Positions 9,187 to 20,748 of a DNA stretch of 64,000 nucleotides are shown here, in pieces (the stretch's first letter is position 1; each line of letters opens with the position of its first letter). The translations under genes were made by a program, and so were the position numbers. Under the pieces are notes generated by a model. It had not been told where the DNA came from. It saw nothing but the letters and a program-made list of their open reading frames with translations, and did no database searches. The DNA comes from Rhodosalinus sediminis (lineage in GTDB: Bacteria > Pseudomonadota > Alphaproteobacteria > Rhodobacterales > Rhodobacteraceae): NCBI RefSeq assembly GCF_003385555.1, contig NZ_QOHR01000005.1, positions 1 to 64,000 on the forward strand, read 5' to 3'.

Positions 9187-9704
9187 CACGGGCTCACTCT
9201 GCCTGAACGATGATGCGCACGGGCGGGCGACTGCCTGCCCCATCCGGGCGGAACGCGACGCAGCGACCTTCGGCCGGACCGGGGGCGGGCCACGGCGGAC
9301 CGCTGCCGTCGTCGAGCGGCCGCCCCCGACAAGGGGCGTCCGCCCCCGCCGTCACGGGATGTGCGGCCGGCGCGGGGTCTGGCCCCTCTGCACCACGGAG
9401 GACCGGGTCATCGCCCGTCCGACCGCCGGAAATCGAGAAAGGAGCGGGCCGGGCCCATGCCGGCGCAGGCGCGAAAATCACCCGGTTCACCGAAAAAAAT
9501 GTTTGTTGCATGGCTCAATTTCATTGTCGAAAATGGAGGATGCAGATCACGGAACTTCGGACGCCTTGAAGAATTATCTTTAGATAAATTCACTACCAAA
9601 GAGTGCTTTCGCTGCAGAAAACCGCGTGCCAGAGATCGTATGCGTTCGTACGGTCCAACCGGCGCAGATCGCAGCGACGACACGGAGCAGACGAGGGCGT
9701 CGGC
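9187..9704. other. Divergent intergenic region with A+T-rich promoter zone
   Basis: It lies between the minus-strand hybrid kinase and the plus-strand LuxR-type regulator. About 9480-9610 is strikingly A+T rich against the surrounding sequence and contains the inverted repeat listed at 9574-9587. A 19-codon frame (ATG 9510 to TGA 9569) has no convincing ribosome site and I do not call it a gene. This is the likely promoter region for both divergent genes. Confidence 0.5.
9574..9587. promoter_or_regulatory. Inverted repeat, possible operator
   Basis: TTATCTTTAGATAA is a perfect 6-bp inverted repeat with a 2-bp spacer. It lies in the A+T-rich divergent region about 120 bases before the LuxR-type regulator start at 9705. 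A regulator-binding role is inference from position and symmetry only. Confidence 0.3.
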
Positions 9705-10373
9705 ATGGCCGCTTCCACCCCCAAGACACGAGACAGAACTGCGGCCACGGACGCGGAGGCGGCGGGCCGTATCCTGATCGCCGACGACCACCGGATGATC
9801 ACCGAGGCCGTCGCCCGCCTTCTGGAGCGCACCGGCGGATTCGAGACCACCGTCGTCGGATCGCTGCCCGAGGCGATCCAGACGCTGACCGAGGACACGG
9901 GCTACGACCTGCTGCTGCTGGACGTGCGCATGCCCGGGATGAGCGGCCTCGACAGCGTGGAGCGCGTGCTCGCGCGTGCGGGCGACACGAAGGTCGTGCT
10001 GTTTTCCGGCGAGGCGGACCGCCGCTTCGTCGCCGGGGCCGTGGAGCTCGGCGTACGGGGCCTCATCCCCAAGACGATGCCGCTCAAGGCGCTGACCAGC
10101 GCGCTGCACCTCGTGCTCTCGGGGGAGGTCTTCATGCCCGTCGAGGGCGCCGCGACGGCCGGGTCGATCGACGCCGGCGAGGCCGGGCTGACGCAACTCG
10201 AGACGACGATCCTGCGGCTCGCCTCCGACGGGCACACCAATAAGGAGATCGCGCTTCACGTCAATCTCGGCGAAGTCGCCGTGAAGATGCACATGCGCGC
10301 GATCTGCCGGAAGCTCGACGCGCGGAACCGCACGCATGCCGCCATGATGGCGCGGAGCCTCGGCATCATCTGA
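9705..10373 (+). CDS. LuxR/NarL-family response regulator
   Basis: 222 residues. The N-terminal receiver has RILIADDHRM (acidic pair), an acceptor Asp in DLLLLDVRMPGMSG and Lys in GLIPKTM. A linker leads to a C-terminal LuxR-type helix-turn-helix: LTQLETTILRLASDGHTNKE, then IALHVNLGEVAVKMHMRAIC, ending RKLDARNRTHAAMMARSLGI. The usual NKEIA and VKxHxxxIxxKLxxxNRT signature is present. It therefore binds DNA on phosphorylation. ATG 9705 is preceded by GAGGG; an upstream in-frame GTG at 9603 would add an unrelated basic leader. It is a paralogue of the regulator at 1-445. Inference: together the two form outputs of the kinases encoded between them. Confidence 0.9.
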   Translation: MAASTPKTRDRTAATDAEAAGRILIADDHRMITEAVARLLERTGGFETTVVGSLPEAIQTLTEDTGYDLLLLDVRMPGMSGLDSVERVLARAGDTKVVLFSGEADRRFVAGAVELGVRGLIPKTMPLKALTSALHLVLSGEVFMPVEGAATAGSIDAGEAGLTQLETTILRLASDGHTNKEIALHVNLGEVAVKMHMRAICRKLDARNRTHAAMMARSLGII

Positions 10374-10382
10374 CGCACCGCC

Positions 10383-11162
10383 TCACGCGGCGAGCGCCGC
10401 GCGGATCGCGTCGAGCCCGTCGGTCAGCGCCGCGGGGCCCGGTTGCAGGATCAGGGGCGACTTGATCTCGTGGATGCGCCCCGCGGCCACCGCCGGCACC
10501 GCGTCGAAGCCGGGACGCGCGGCGATCTTTTCCGGGCGGACCTTCTTGCCGCACCAGGAGGCGAGGATCACCTCCGGCGCGGCGGCGATCACCCGCTCCG
10601 GCGTCACGATCCGGTCGCGCGCCGCGCCTTCGGCGGCGAGCTCCGGCAGCGCTTCCTGCCCGCCGGCGATCCCGATCAGCTCCGAGACCCACTTGAGGCC
10701 GGAGATCATCGGCTCGTCCCATTCCTCGAAATAGACGACCGGGCGTGGGCGTTCGCGCGCCTCGGCCGCCACCGCCTCCAGCCGGCGCTCGTAGTCGGAC
10801 GCGAGCCGCTCGGCGCGGGCGCCCTCCCCCACCGTCGCGCCGAGATGGCGGATCATGGCGAGGATGCCGGCCACGTCGCGCTGGTTGTAGCCCATCACCG
10901 TGACGCCGGCGCGCAGAAGCTCGGCGGCGATCTCGGCCTGAAGGTCGGAGAAGGTGAGCACCAGATCCGGCTCGAGCGCGAGAATCTTCGGGATATCCGC
11001 CGAGGTGAAGGCCGAGACGCGCGGCTTCTCGCGGCGCACGCGCTTCGGCCGGACGGCGTAGCCCGAGACGCCCACGATCCGGTCCTCCGCGCCGAGGAGG
11101 TAGAGCGTCTCGACCGTCTCCTCGGTCAGGCAGACGATGCGGTCTGGCGGGAAACGTCGCAT
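10383..11162 (-). CDS. BtuF-like cobalamin-binding protein (periplasmic-binding-protein fold)
   Basis: 259 residues of the type III (BtuF/FhuD) substrate-binding fold: an N-terminal lobe (RIVCLTEETVETLYLLGAED), the family segment EPDLVLTFSDLQAEI, a long connecting helix, and a C-terminal lobe (WVSELIGIAGGQEALPE). The start at 11162 follows the TGA of the upstream small gene by a few bases, and a B12 riboswitch heads the unit, so the ligand is most likely cobalamin or a corrinoid. Odd point: I see no signal peptide or lipobox at this start, and no in-frame upstream start supplies one, so export is not explained. It may bind cobalamin in the cytoplasm. No permease or ATPase gene is adjacent. 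Confidence 0.8.
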   Translation of the reverse strand: MRRFPPDRIVCLTEETVETLYLLGAEDRIVGVSGYAVRPKRVRREKPRVSAFTSADIPKILALEPDLVLTFSDLQAEIAAELLRAGVTVMGYNQRDVAGILAMIRHLGATVGEGARAERLASDYERRLEAVAAEARERPRPVVYFEEWDEPMISGLKWVSELIGIAGGQEALPELAAEGAARDRIVTPERVIAAAPEVILASWCGKKVRPEKIAARPGFDAVPAVAAGRIHEIKSPLILQPGPAALTDGLDAIRAALAA

Positions 11163-11169
11163 CGCCCGC

Positions 11170-11541
11170 TCACCCGGTCGTGCGCCGCGCCCGCGCGCCG
11201 CCGCGGCGGCGGCGCGGCGGCAGGGCGAGCGGCAGGGGCCGCGGCGGCATCCGGGTGGAGGCCACCAGCAGATCGCAGAACACCGCCACCGCGGGCGAGC
11301 GCCGTGCGCGCGGCGCGGCGCGGGTGTAGGCCTGCATCGCCTCGCGGCGGTAGTCGCCGTCGCCGGGCAGCGCGCCGAGCCATTGCATGTAGCCGAGCCG
11401 GGCCAAATCCGCCGCCCGGTCCGGCGGCAGGGGGCCCACGTCGAGTTGCGAGATCGTCCGGTCCAGAAGCATCGCGCCCTCCGCGCACATGGGGGCGGAT
11501 GCACCGAAGTCGGGGAGGCCGCCGGCGGGTGTGCCGTCCAT
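11170..11541 (-). CDS. Hypothetical protein under the cobalamin riboswitch
   Basis: 123 residues, family not recognised. The N-terminal half is acidic and helical (LDRTISQLDVGPLPPDRAAD, then LARLGYMQWLGALPGDGDYR). The middle reads REAMQAYTRAAPRARRSPAV. The C-terminus is Pro/Arg-rich and basic, with no clear fold. There is no membrane segment or signal peptide. ATG 11541 has GGAG at 8 nt; a start at 11595 has none, and any earlier start would lie inside the riboswitch. It is the first gene after the riboswitch and is followed by the BtuF-like gene 7 bases on, so the two should be co-expressed when cobalamin is scarce. A role in corrinoid uptake or use is inferred only from this context. Confidence 0.65.
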   Translation of the reverse strand: MDGTPAGGLPDFGASAPMCAEGAMLLDRTISQLDVGPLPPDRAADLARLGYMQWLGALPGDGDYRREAMQAYTRAAPRARRSPAVAVFCDLLVASTRMPPRPLPLALPPRRRRGGARARRTTG

Positions 11542-11604
11542 CCCGGTCTCTCCGCTCCGGGGCACCCCGCCCGGGTCGAGATCACCGCGGCGCATCGCGC
11601 CGGA

Positions 11605-11777
11605 GATGGCAGGTCTCCTGGCTCGCGGGTCGTCGCTCCGCCGGGCCTTCCCGGGCCTCGGGCCCAGTGGCGTGGTCCGGCCTCGCTCACCGCTCACAGT
11701 TGCGGGGGCAGCCGCGGAATTGCCCGGGGGCGCACCGCGTTCCCTTTTCAGCCGACCCGCGCGGGCCGGGCACCATC
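11605..11777 (-). promoter_or_regulatory. Cobalamin (AdoCbl) riboswitch
   Basis: Read on the minus strand, the element contains the classic blocks in order: GGGAACGCGGTGCG, CCGCGGCTGCCCCCGCAACT, the B12 box GCCACTGG (about 11664-11671), and the 3' closing block AGCCAGGAGACCTGCC (11610-11625). The ends GATGGT and GCCATC can pair as the P1 stem. It sits between the gyrB stop and the small gene at 11541, so it should repress that gene and the BtuF-like gene when cobalamin is abundant. Only about 46 bases separate it from gyrB, so its promoter is either there, inside the gyrB end, or absent (read-through). Confidence 0.93.
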
Positions 11778-11823
11778 GCGCGAAGGGTGGCACAGGGGAC
11801 GCCCCCTGTCCACGCCGAAAGCC

Positions 11824-14952
<3,129 letters not shown>

Positions 14953-16053
14953 TCAGGCCGGGTGCAAGCGGCTCTCGCCCCCCGCCTCCGTCACCTCGAG
15001 GCGCTGCGCGCGGTCGCCCAGCGCCTCGAAGAGCTCCGCGCCGGTGCCGGTCATCCACGCCTGCGATCCGAGCGCGCAGACCTCGTCGTAGAGCGCCGCG
15101 CGGCGGTCGGCGTCGAGATGCGCCGCCACCTCGTCCAGCAGGAGGATCGGCGCCGCGCCCATCTCCCCGGCCAGCGCTCGCGCGTTGGCGAGCACGAGCG
15201 AGATCAGGAGCGCCTTCTGCTCCCCGGTCGAGCAGGCCTCCGCCGGCATGTCCTTGGCCGCGTAGCGCGCGGCGAGATCGGCGCGGTGCGGCCCGGTGAG
15301 CGTGCGCCCCGCCGCGCGGTCGCGCCCGCGCCCGGCCTCCAGCGCCGGGCCGAGCGCATCGGCCGCCTCCGGCATCTCCTCGGGGTAGGCCACCTCCAGC
15401 GCCGCGGTGGGAAAGGCCGTCCCGGCCGCCCGCTGCGCCGCCGCCACGCGGTCGAGCGCCGCGCGCCGCCCGGCGGCGATCGCCGCGCCGCTTTCCGCCA
15501 TCTGCGACTCGAGCGCGGCGAACCACGCCGGGTCGCGCACGTCGTCCTTCAACAGGCGGTTGCGCTCACGCATGGCCTTTTCGTAGGCAAGCGCGGCCTC
15601 GCCGTGCTCGGGAAAGAAGCTGAGCGCGATCCGGTCGAGAAACCGCCGCCGCCCCTCGGCGCCCTCGGTCCAGAGCCGGTCCATCGCCGGCGTCAGCCAG
15701 AGCACCCGCGCCAGCCGCCCGAGCGCGAGCTGCGGCGCCGCCTTGCCGTCGATGCGGAGCTCGCGCGCGCCGCCCGCCTCGCACCGCATCTCGACCTCGC
15801 GGGCCTGCCCGAAACTTTGCAGAACGCCGCTCACCTTCCAGCCGAGCGCCTCGGGCCTGCGCGCCATCTCCGGCGCCGCCGCGCGCCGCATCCCCCGCCC
15901 CGGCGAGAAGAGCGAGACCGCCTCCAGCAGGTTCGTCTTGCCCGCGCCGTTCGGCCCGAAGATCGCCACCGGCCGGGCGTCGGCCACGACCTCCGCGCGC
16001 CGGTGCGAGCGGAAATGCGAAAGCGCGAGCCGTGAGAGATGAAGGCCGGACAC
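14953..16053 (-). CDS. recF: DNA replication and repair protein RecF
   Basis: 366 residues. RecF is an SMC-like ATPase that helps load RecA at gaps together with RecO and RecR. The N-terminus reads LSRLALSHFRSHRRAEVVAD, with Walker A FGPNGAGKTNLLEAVSLFSP right after. The signature segment STGEQKALLISLVLANARAL and the Walker B ILLLDEVAAHLD lie in the C-terminal third. GTG 16053 gives the normal RecF N-terminus; the frame runs on upstream to 16110 without homology. It is not next to dnaN: an RND efflux operon lies between, and a broken copy of the recF 5' end is found beside dnaN (20506-20687). Confidence 0.97.
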   Translation of the reverse strand: MSGLHLSRLALSHFRSHRRAEVVADARPVAIFGPNGAGKTNLLEAVSLFSPGRGMRRAAAPEMARRPEALGWKVSGVLQSFGQAREVEMRCEAGGARELRIDGKAAPQLALGRLARVLWLTPAMDRLWTEGAEGRRRFLDRIALSFFPEHGEAALAYEKAMRERNRLLKDDVRDPAWFAALESQMAESGAAIAAGRRAALDRVAAAQRAAGTAFPTAALEVAYPEEMPEAADALGPALEAGRGRDRAAGRTLTGPHRADLAARYAAKDMPAEACSTGEQKALLISLVLANARALAGEMGAAPILLLDEVAAHLDADRRAALYDEVCALGSQAWMTGTGAELFEALGDRAQRLEVTEAGGESRLHPA

Positions 16054-16219
16054 GCCCCGTCCCTGTCGCTGATCCAGATGGTCCCGCTGCCGGGGCCCCG
16101 CCCTTAGCACAGCCCACGCGGGAAGCCCATGAAGCGATCCAGCCCGCCGGCGCGGGGATGGACCGGCGGGGCCCGCGCAGGTTCACACCCGGGCGCCGCC
16201 GGCCGGAACGGGGGATGAC

Positions 16220-16233
16220 TTGCGCCAGATCAA
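16220..16233. promoter_or_regulatory. Possible FNR/CRP-type box upstream of RND operon
   Basis: TTGCGCCAGATCAA matches TTG-N8-CAA and one perfect ATCAA half of the FNR consensus TTGAT-N4-ATCAA; the other half reads TTGCG. It lies 62 bases before the efflux operon start at 16295, between recF and that operon. An oxygen- or nitric-oxide-responsive regulator (FnrL/Dnr type) is the usual reader of such a site in this group. The binding is inferred. Confidence 0.4.
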
Positions 16234-16294
16234 GGTCGCGCAATGACGCAGGGTGCACGACCACCCGGGACGCAGCTTCGACGAAGGTGAGATC

Positions 16295-17266
16295 ATGCGC
16301 GCCCTGGCGCTCCTGTTCATGGTGATCGGTCTCGCGCCCGCGGCGGCGGAGACGGTCGAGGTCACGCCGCAGTCCGTGACCGAATGGAAACCCGTCTACG
16401 GACAGATCGCCACGCGCGACCGGGTGCCGGCGCGGGCGCGGATCGGCGGCACCGTCCGCGCGCTCGAGGTGACCGAGGGCGACCGGGTCGAGGCCGGCGC
16501 GCGCATCGCGATGATCGAGGACGACAAGCTCGCCTTCCGGCTCGACGCGCTCGACGCGCGGATCGAGGCGGCCGAGGCACGGCTCGAGACCGCGCAGACC
16601 GACCTCGAGCGCGGCGAGCGGCTGCTGGAGCGGGGCGTCATCACCACGCAGCGCCTCGACCAGCTGCGCACCGAGGTTCAGGTGCTGCGCGGGGAGATTT
16701 CCAGCCTCTCGTCCGAACGCCTCGTCGTCGAACAGCAGATCGAGGAGGGCGAGGTGCGCGCGCCCGAGACCGGCGTCGTGCTGCGCGTGCCGGTGGCGCG
16801 GGGCTCCGTCGTCACGCCCGGCGAAGCGCTCGCCGAGATCGGCGGGGGCGGCGCCTACCTGCGCCTCGCCATCCCCGAGCGCTTCTCCGGCGCGCTCGCC
16901 GAGGGCGACACCATCCGCATCGGACAGGACGGCACGGCCGGGACGGGCCGCCTCGTGAAGCTCTATCCCCTGATCGAGGGCGGGCGCGTGCAGGCAGACG
17001 TGGAGGTCGAGGGCCTCGACACGCGCTTCGTCGGCCGCCGGGTGCCCGTGCGCCTGCCGGTGGCCGAGCGCGACGCGCTTCTCGTGCCGGAGGCCGCGCT
17101 CTTCCGCTCCGGCGGGCTCGACTTCGTGACCGTGGAGACCGCGCAGGGCCGGCTGCGCCGCGCGGTGGTGCCGGGCGCGCGCGTCGCGCGCGACGACCGC
17201 ACCTGGCGCGAGATCCTGACCGGGCTCTCGGCCGGCGACCGGGTGGTGGTGGACGACCATGAGTGA
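16295..17266 (+). CDS. RND efflux periplasmic adaptor subunit (HlyD/AcrA family)
   Basis: 323 residues. A signal peptide is visible (RALALLFMVIGLAPAAAE). A lipoyl-like half follows (GGTVRALEVTEGDRVEAG), then a coiled-coil hairpin (about 85-145: LDARIEAAEARLETAQTDLE and onwards), the second lipoyl half (VRAPETGVVLRVPVARGSVV) and beta-barrel and membrane-proximal domains. The protein joins the inner-membrane RND pump to an outer-membrane channel, which is not encoded here. ATG 16295 has AAGGTGA upstream; an ATG at 16253 is less suitable because it precedes the signal peptide. It overlaps the pump gene by 8 bases, so the two are translationally coupled. A possible FNR-like box precedes it. Confidence 0.93.
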   Translation: MRALALLFMVIGLAPAAAETVEVTPQSVTEWKPVYGQIATRDRVPARARIGGTVRALEVTEGDRVEAGARIAMIEDDKLAFRLDALDARIEAAEARLETAQTDLERGERLLERGVITTQRLDQLRTEVQVLRGEISSLSSERLVVEQQIEEGEVRAPETGVVLRVPVARGSVVTPGEALAEIGGGGAYLRLAIPERFSGALAEGDTIRIGQDGTAGTGRLVKLYPLIEGGRVQADVEVEGLDTRFVGRRVPVRLPVAERDALLVPEAALFRSGGLDFVTVETAQGRLRRAVVPGARVARDDRTWREILTGLSAGDRVVVDDHE

Positions 17267-20200
17267 AGAGCCCTCGGACAAGACGCCGCTCGGCCTCGCC
17301 GGGCATCTGACGCGTGCCTTCATCACCTCGCCGCTGACGCCGCTCCTGCTGCTGGCGTCGCTCGCCGTGGGGCTGATCGCGCTCGCGGCGCTCCCGCGCG
17401 AGGAGGAGCCGCAGATCTCCGTCCCCCTCGTCGACATCCACGTCGAGGCGCACGGGCTCAGGGCCGAGGACGCGGTCAAGCTCGTCACCGAGCCGCTGGA
17501 GACCATCGTCAAGGGCATCAACGCGGTCGAGCACGTCTATTCCGACACGCGCGACGACCGGGTCATGGTGACCGCGCGCTTCGAGGTGGGCGTCTCGCAG
17601 GACACCGCGATCCTGCGCGTGCGCGACAAGATCCTCGCCAACATGGACCGCATCCCCGTGGGCATCCCCGAGCCGCTGGTCGTGGGGCGCGGGATCAACG
17701 ACGTGCCCATCGTCGCGCTCACCTTCTCCGGCGCCTCCGGCGCGGGCGAGGTCGGCGCGGCCGAACTCACCCGCATCGCGCGCGAGGTGGAGGTGCGCCT
17801 CGCCCGGATCGAGAACGTCGGGCTCACCTACATGATCGGCGCGACCGACGAGGTACTGCGCGTGGCGCCGGACCCGGAGGGCCTCGCGCTCTACGGCGTC
17901 ACGCTGCAACAGCTCGCCGCCAAGGTCGAGGGCGCGAACGCCGCCGCGCCCGCGGGCCGGCTGCGCGACGGGGGCGAGCAGATCCCGCTCACCATCGGCG
18001 AGACGCTGGCGACGCCGGCCGAGATCGGCAACCTCGAGCTCACCGCGCGCGACGGGCGCACCGTCTACGTGCGCGACGTGGCCGAGGTCTCCTTCGTCAC
18101 CGACATGGACGAGCACCACGTCGCCACGCTGAGGCGCGGGGCCGACGGCGCCATCGTCCGCGAGCCGGCGGTGACCCTCGCCCTCGCCAAGCGCGCGGGC
18201 GCCAACGCGGTCACCGTCGCCGAGGAGATCCTGCACCGGGTCGAGGCGATGGAGGGCCACCTGATCCCCGACAGCGTCGAGGTGGAGGTCACCCGCGACT
18301 ACGGCGAGACGGCGAGCGAGAAGGCCAACGAGCTTCTCTTCCATCTCTTCCTCGCCACGATCTCCATCGTCGCGCTGGTCTGGCTCGCCATCGGCTGGCG
18401 CGAGGCGATCGTCGTGGCGATCGTGATTCCGGTCACCATCCTGCTCACGCTCTTCGCGGCGTGGATCATGGGCTACACGCTCAACCGCGTCTCGCTCTTC
18501 GCGCTGATCTTCTCCATCGGCATCCTCGTGGACGACGCCATCGTGGTGATCGAGAACATCGCGCGCCACTGGACCGAGAAGCGCGAGAGCCGCAGCCGCC
18601 TCGGCGCCGCGGTGGCGGCGGTGGCGGAGGTGGGCAACCCGACCATCGTGGCGACGCTGACGGTGGTGGTCGCCCTCCTGCCGATGCTCTTCGTCTCGGG
18701 GCTGATGGGCCCCTACATGAGCCCGATCCCCGCCAACGCCTCGGCCGCGATGATCTTCTCGTTCTTCGTGGCGGTCATCATCACGCCGTGGCTCATGCTG
18801 AAGATCGCCGGGCGCGCGCCCCTCCACCACGGCGAGGCGGGCGGCGCGGGCCATCCCGGCGGGCGCCTCGGCCGGCTCTATGCGCGCATCGCTCGGCCGG
18901 TGATCGCGCGGAAGGGGCGCGCGGCGCTCTTCCTCGTCGTGGTGGCGGCGCTCTCCTTCGGCTCGCTCGGGCTTCTCTACACGCAGGACGTGACGGTGAA
19001 GCTCCTGCCCTTCGACAACAAGTCGGAGCTCTCCATCGTCGTGGACCTGCCCGAGGGATCGAGCGTGGAGGCGACCGACGCCGTGCTGCAGCGCGCGGCG
19101 CGGTTGGCGATGGAGCTGCCGGAGGTGATCTCGGCGCAGACCCACGCAGGCACCGCCGCGCCCTTCAACTTCAACGGGCTGGTGCGGCACTACTACCTGC
19201 GCCAGAGGCCCGAGCAGGGCGACGTGCAGGTCAACCTCGAGGCCAAGCACCACCGCGACCGGGTGAGCCACGCCATCGCGCTCGACCTGCGCGCGCGGCT
19301 CTCCGCGCTCGACGTGCCCGAGGGCACGGTGCTCAAGGTGGTCGAGCCGCCGCCGGGCCCGCCGGTGATCGCGACGCTTCTCGCAGAGATCTACGGCCCC
19401 GACCCCGAGACGCGGCGCGCCGTGGCCGAGAAGGTCCGCGCCGCCTTCGAGGCGACGCCCTTCATCGTGGACGTGGACGACAGCTACGGCGAGCGCGCGC
19501 GCCGCCTGCGCGCCGAGCTTCAGGCCACCGACATGGATTTCTACCGTGTGCAGGAGCGCGACGCGCTCGAGACGCTGCGCCTTTTGAACGGGGAGACCAC
19601 CGTCGGCTACTCACACCGCGGGGAGGGGCGGCGCCCGATCCCCATCGTCATGGCGCGCCCCCGCGCGGAGCGCGTGATGGACGCCGAGACGCTCTCGACC
19701 CCGGTCCCGGCGAACGCCCTGCCCGGCGGGCGCGGCGTCGTGGAGCTCGGCGACGTGGTGGCGATCGGGGAGGAGCGCACCTCCTACCCGATCTTCCGGC
19801 GCAACGGCTACGACGCGATCATGGTCACCGCCGAGCTCGCCGGGGACTTCGAGGCGCCGCTCTACGGCATGCTCGAGGTGGCCGACCGGCTCGAGGCGAT
19901 GGACTGGCCCGAGGGGCACGCCCCGCGCATCCGCCTCAACGGCCAGCCGGAGACCACCGAGACGCCCGTGCTGCTCTGGGACGGCGAGTGGGAGGTGACC
20001 TGGGTCACCTTCCGCGACATGGGCGCGGCCTTCGCGGTGGCGCTTCTGGGAATCTACATCCTCGTCGTCGCGCAGTTCGGCAGCTTCCGCCTGCCCCTGG
20101 TGATCCTGACGCCGGTGCCGCTGACGTTCCTCGGGATCATGGGCGGGCACTGGCTCTTCGGCGCGCCCTTCTCGGCGCCCTCGATGATCGGCTTCATCGC

Positions 20201-20480
20201 GCTCGCCGGGATCATCGTGCGCAACTCGATCCTGCTCGCCGACTTCATCCGCCACGCCGACCCGGAGGGCCGTGTGACGACCGAGATCCTGATCGAGGCC
20301 GGGGCGACGCGCTTCAAGCCGATCCTGCTGACGGCCGTCGCCGCGATGATCGGGGCGAGCGTGATCCTCTTCGACCCGATCTTCCAGGGCCTCGCGCTGT
20401 CGCTCCTCTTCGGGCTGGTCTCGTCGACGGCCTTCACCGTTCTGGTGATCCCGGCGATCTACCGCCTCGCCAAGACCTGA
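17259..20480 (+). CDS. RND-family efflux pump, inner-membrane subunit (AcrB-like)
   Basis: 1073 residues, slightly longer than AcrB (about 1050). A first membrane segment (TPLLLLASLAVGLIALAALP) is followed by two large periplasmic loops, each preceding a bundle of membrane helices. The proton-relay acidic pair is in GILVDDAIVVIENIARHW. The second half has MIGFIALAGIIVRNSILLAD and ILLTAVAAMIGASVILFDPI. The protein is a proton-driven exporter of unknown substrate, working with the adaptor encoded just upstream. The protein type is close to pumps often labelled AcrB/AcrD/AcrF. The stop at 20480 lies only about 25 bases from the recF remnant, which marks the insertion edge of this two-gene operon. 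Confidence 0.95.
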   Translation: MSEEPSDKTPLGLAGHLTRAFITSPLTPLLLLASLAVGLIALAALPREEEPQISVPLVDIHVEAHGLRAEDAVKLVTEPLETIVKGINAVEHVYSDTRDDRVMVTARFEVGVSQDTAILRVRDKILANMDRIPVGIPEPLVVGRGINDVPIVALTFSGASGAGEVGAAELTRIAREVEVRLARIENVGLTYMIGATDEVLRVAPDPEGLALYGVTLQQLAAKVEGANAAAPAGRLRDGGEQIPLTIGETLATPAEIGNLELTARDGRTVYVRDVAEVSFVTDMDEHHVATLRRGADGAIVREPAVTLALAKRAGANAVTVAEEILHRVEAMEGHLIPDSVEVEVTRDYGETASEKANELLFHLFLATISIVALVWLAIGWREAIVVAIVIPVTILLTLFAAWIMGYTLNRVSLFALIFSIGILVDDAIVVIENIARHWTEKRESRSRLGAAVAAVAEVGNPTIVATLTVVVALLPMLFVSGLMGPYMSPIPANASAAMIFSFFVAVIITPWLMLKIAGRAPLHHGEAGGAGHPGGRLGRLYARIARPVIARKGRAALFLVVVAALSFGSLGLLYTQDVTVKLLPFDNKSELSIVVDLPEGSSVEATDAVLQRAARLAMELPEVISAQTHAGTAAPFNFNGLVRHYYLRQRPEQGDVQVNLEAKHHRDRVSHAIALDLRARLSALDVPEGTVLKVVEPPPGPPVIATLLAEIYGPDPETRRAVAEKVRAAFEATPFIVDVDDSYGERARRLRAELQATDMDFYRVQERDALETLRLLNGETTVGYSHRGEGRRPIPIVMARPRAERVMDAETLSTPVPANALPGGRGVVELGDVVAIGEERTSYPIFRRNGYDAIMVTAELAGDFEAPLYGMLEVADRLEAMDWPEGHAPRIRLNGQPETTETPVLLWDGEWEVTWVTFRDMGAAFAVALLGIYILVVAQFGSFRLPLVILTPVPLTFLGIMGGHWLFGAPFSAPSMIGFIALAGIIVRNSILLADFIRHADPEGRVTTEILIEAGATRFKPILLTAVAAMIGASVILFDPIFQGLALSLLFGLVSSTAFTVLVIPAIYRLAKT

Positions 20481-20505
20481 GGCACGGCGGACGCGGGGCG
20501 GCGGG

Positions 20506-20687
20506 GCCGCCGCGCGCCGCATGCCCCGCCCGCCGGGAAGAACGAGACCGCCTCCGGACGGGTCGTCCCGCCCGCGCCGGTCGGCCCCAAGATCACCACC
20601 GTCCGCGACGACCTCCGCACGCCGGTGCGAGCGGACGCGCGAAAGCGCGAGCCGTGCGGGATGAAGGCCGGCCCCGCCCCCGTCCTT
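20506..20687 (-). pseudogene. Decayed duplicate of the recF 5' end
   Basis: About 180 bases next to dnaN align with recF 15873-16068. Read in the recF frame from the start side, the translation is GLHPARLALSRVRSHRRAEV then VAD, against GLHLSRLALSHFRSHRRAEV in intact RecF. An 8-base deletion then shifts the frame; the next frame gives VVILGPTGAGGTTRPEAVSF against PVAIFGPNGAGKTNLLEAVS. The Walker A Lys is replaced by Gly. It cannot encode a functional product. It occupies the position where recF normally follows dnaN, and the intact gene is 4.5 kb away beyond the RND operon, so the operon is flanked by a direct repeat of the recF 5' end. Confidence 0.9.
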
Positions 20688-20716
20688 CTTCTTGGTCCAA
20701 ATATCCCCGCCGGAGG
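20684..20716 (-). repeat. Dispersed intergenic repeat, copy A
   Basis: A 33-base segment containing TTCTTGGTCCAAATATCC. It is the exact reverse complement of 34705-34737 and is related to the copies near 58.2 kb and 61.8 kb. It sits between the recF remnant and dnaN. There is no open frame of its own and no sign of a transposase. Confidence 0.85.
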
Positions 20717-20748
20717 CGACGCCGCGCGCGCGGCGTCCCCGATGCGCG

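Noticed and set aside
9510-9569. A 19-codon frame in the A+T-rich region before the LuxR-type regulator
   Set aside because: No ribosome site and no conserved feature; too short to support.
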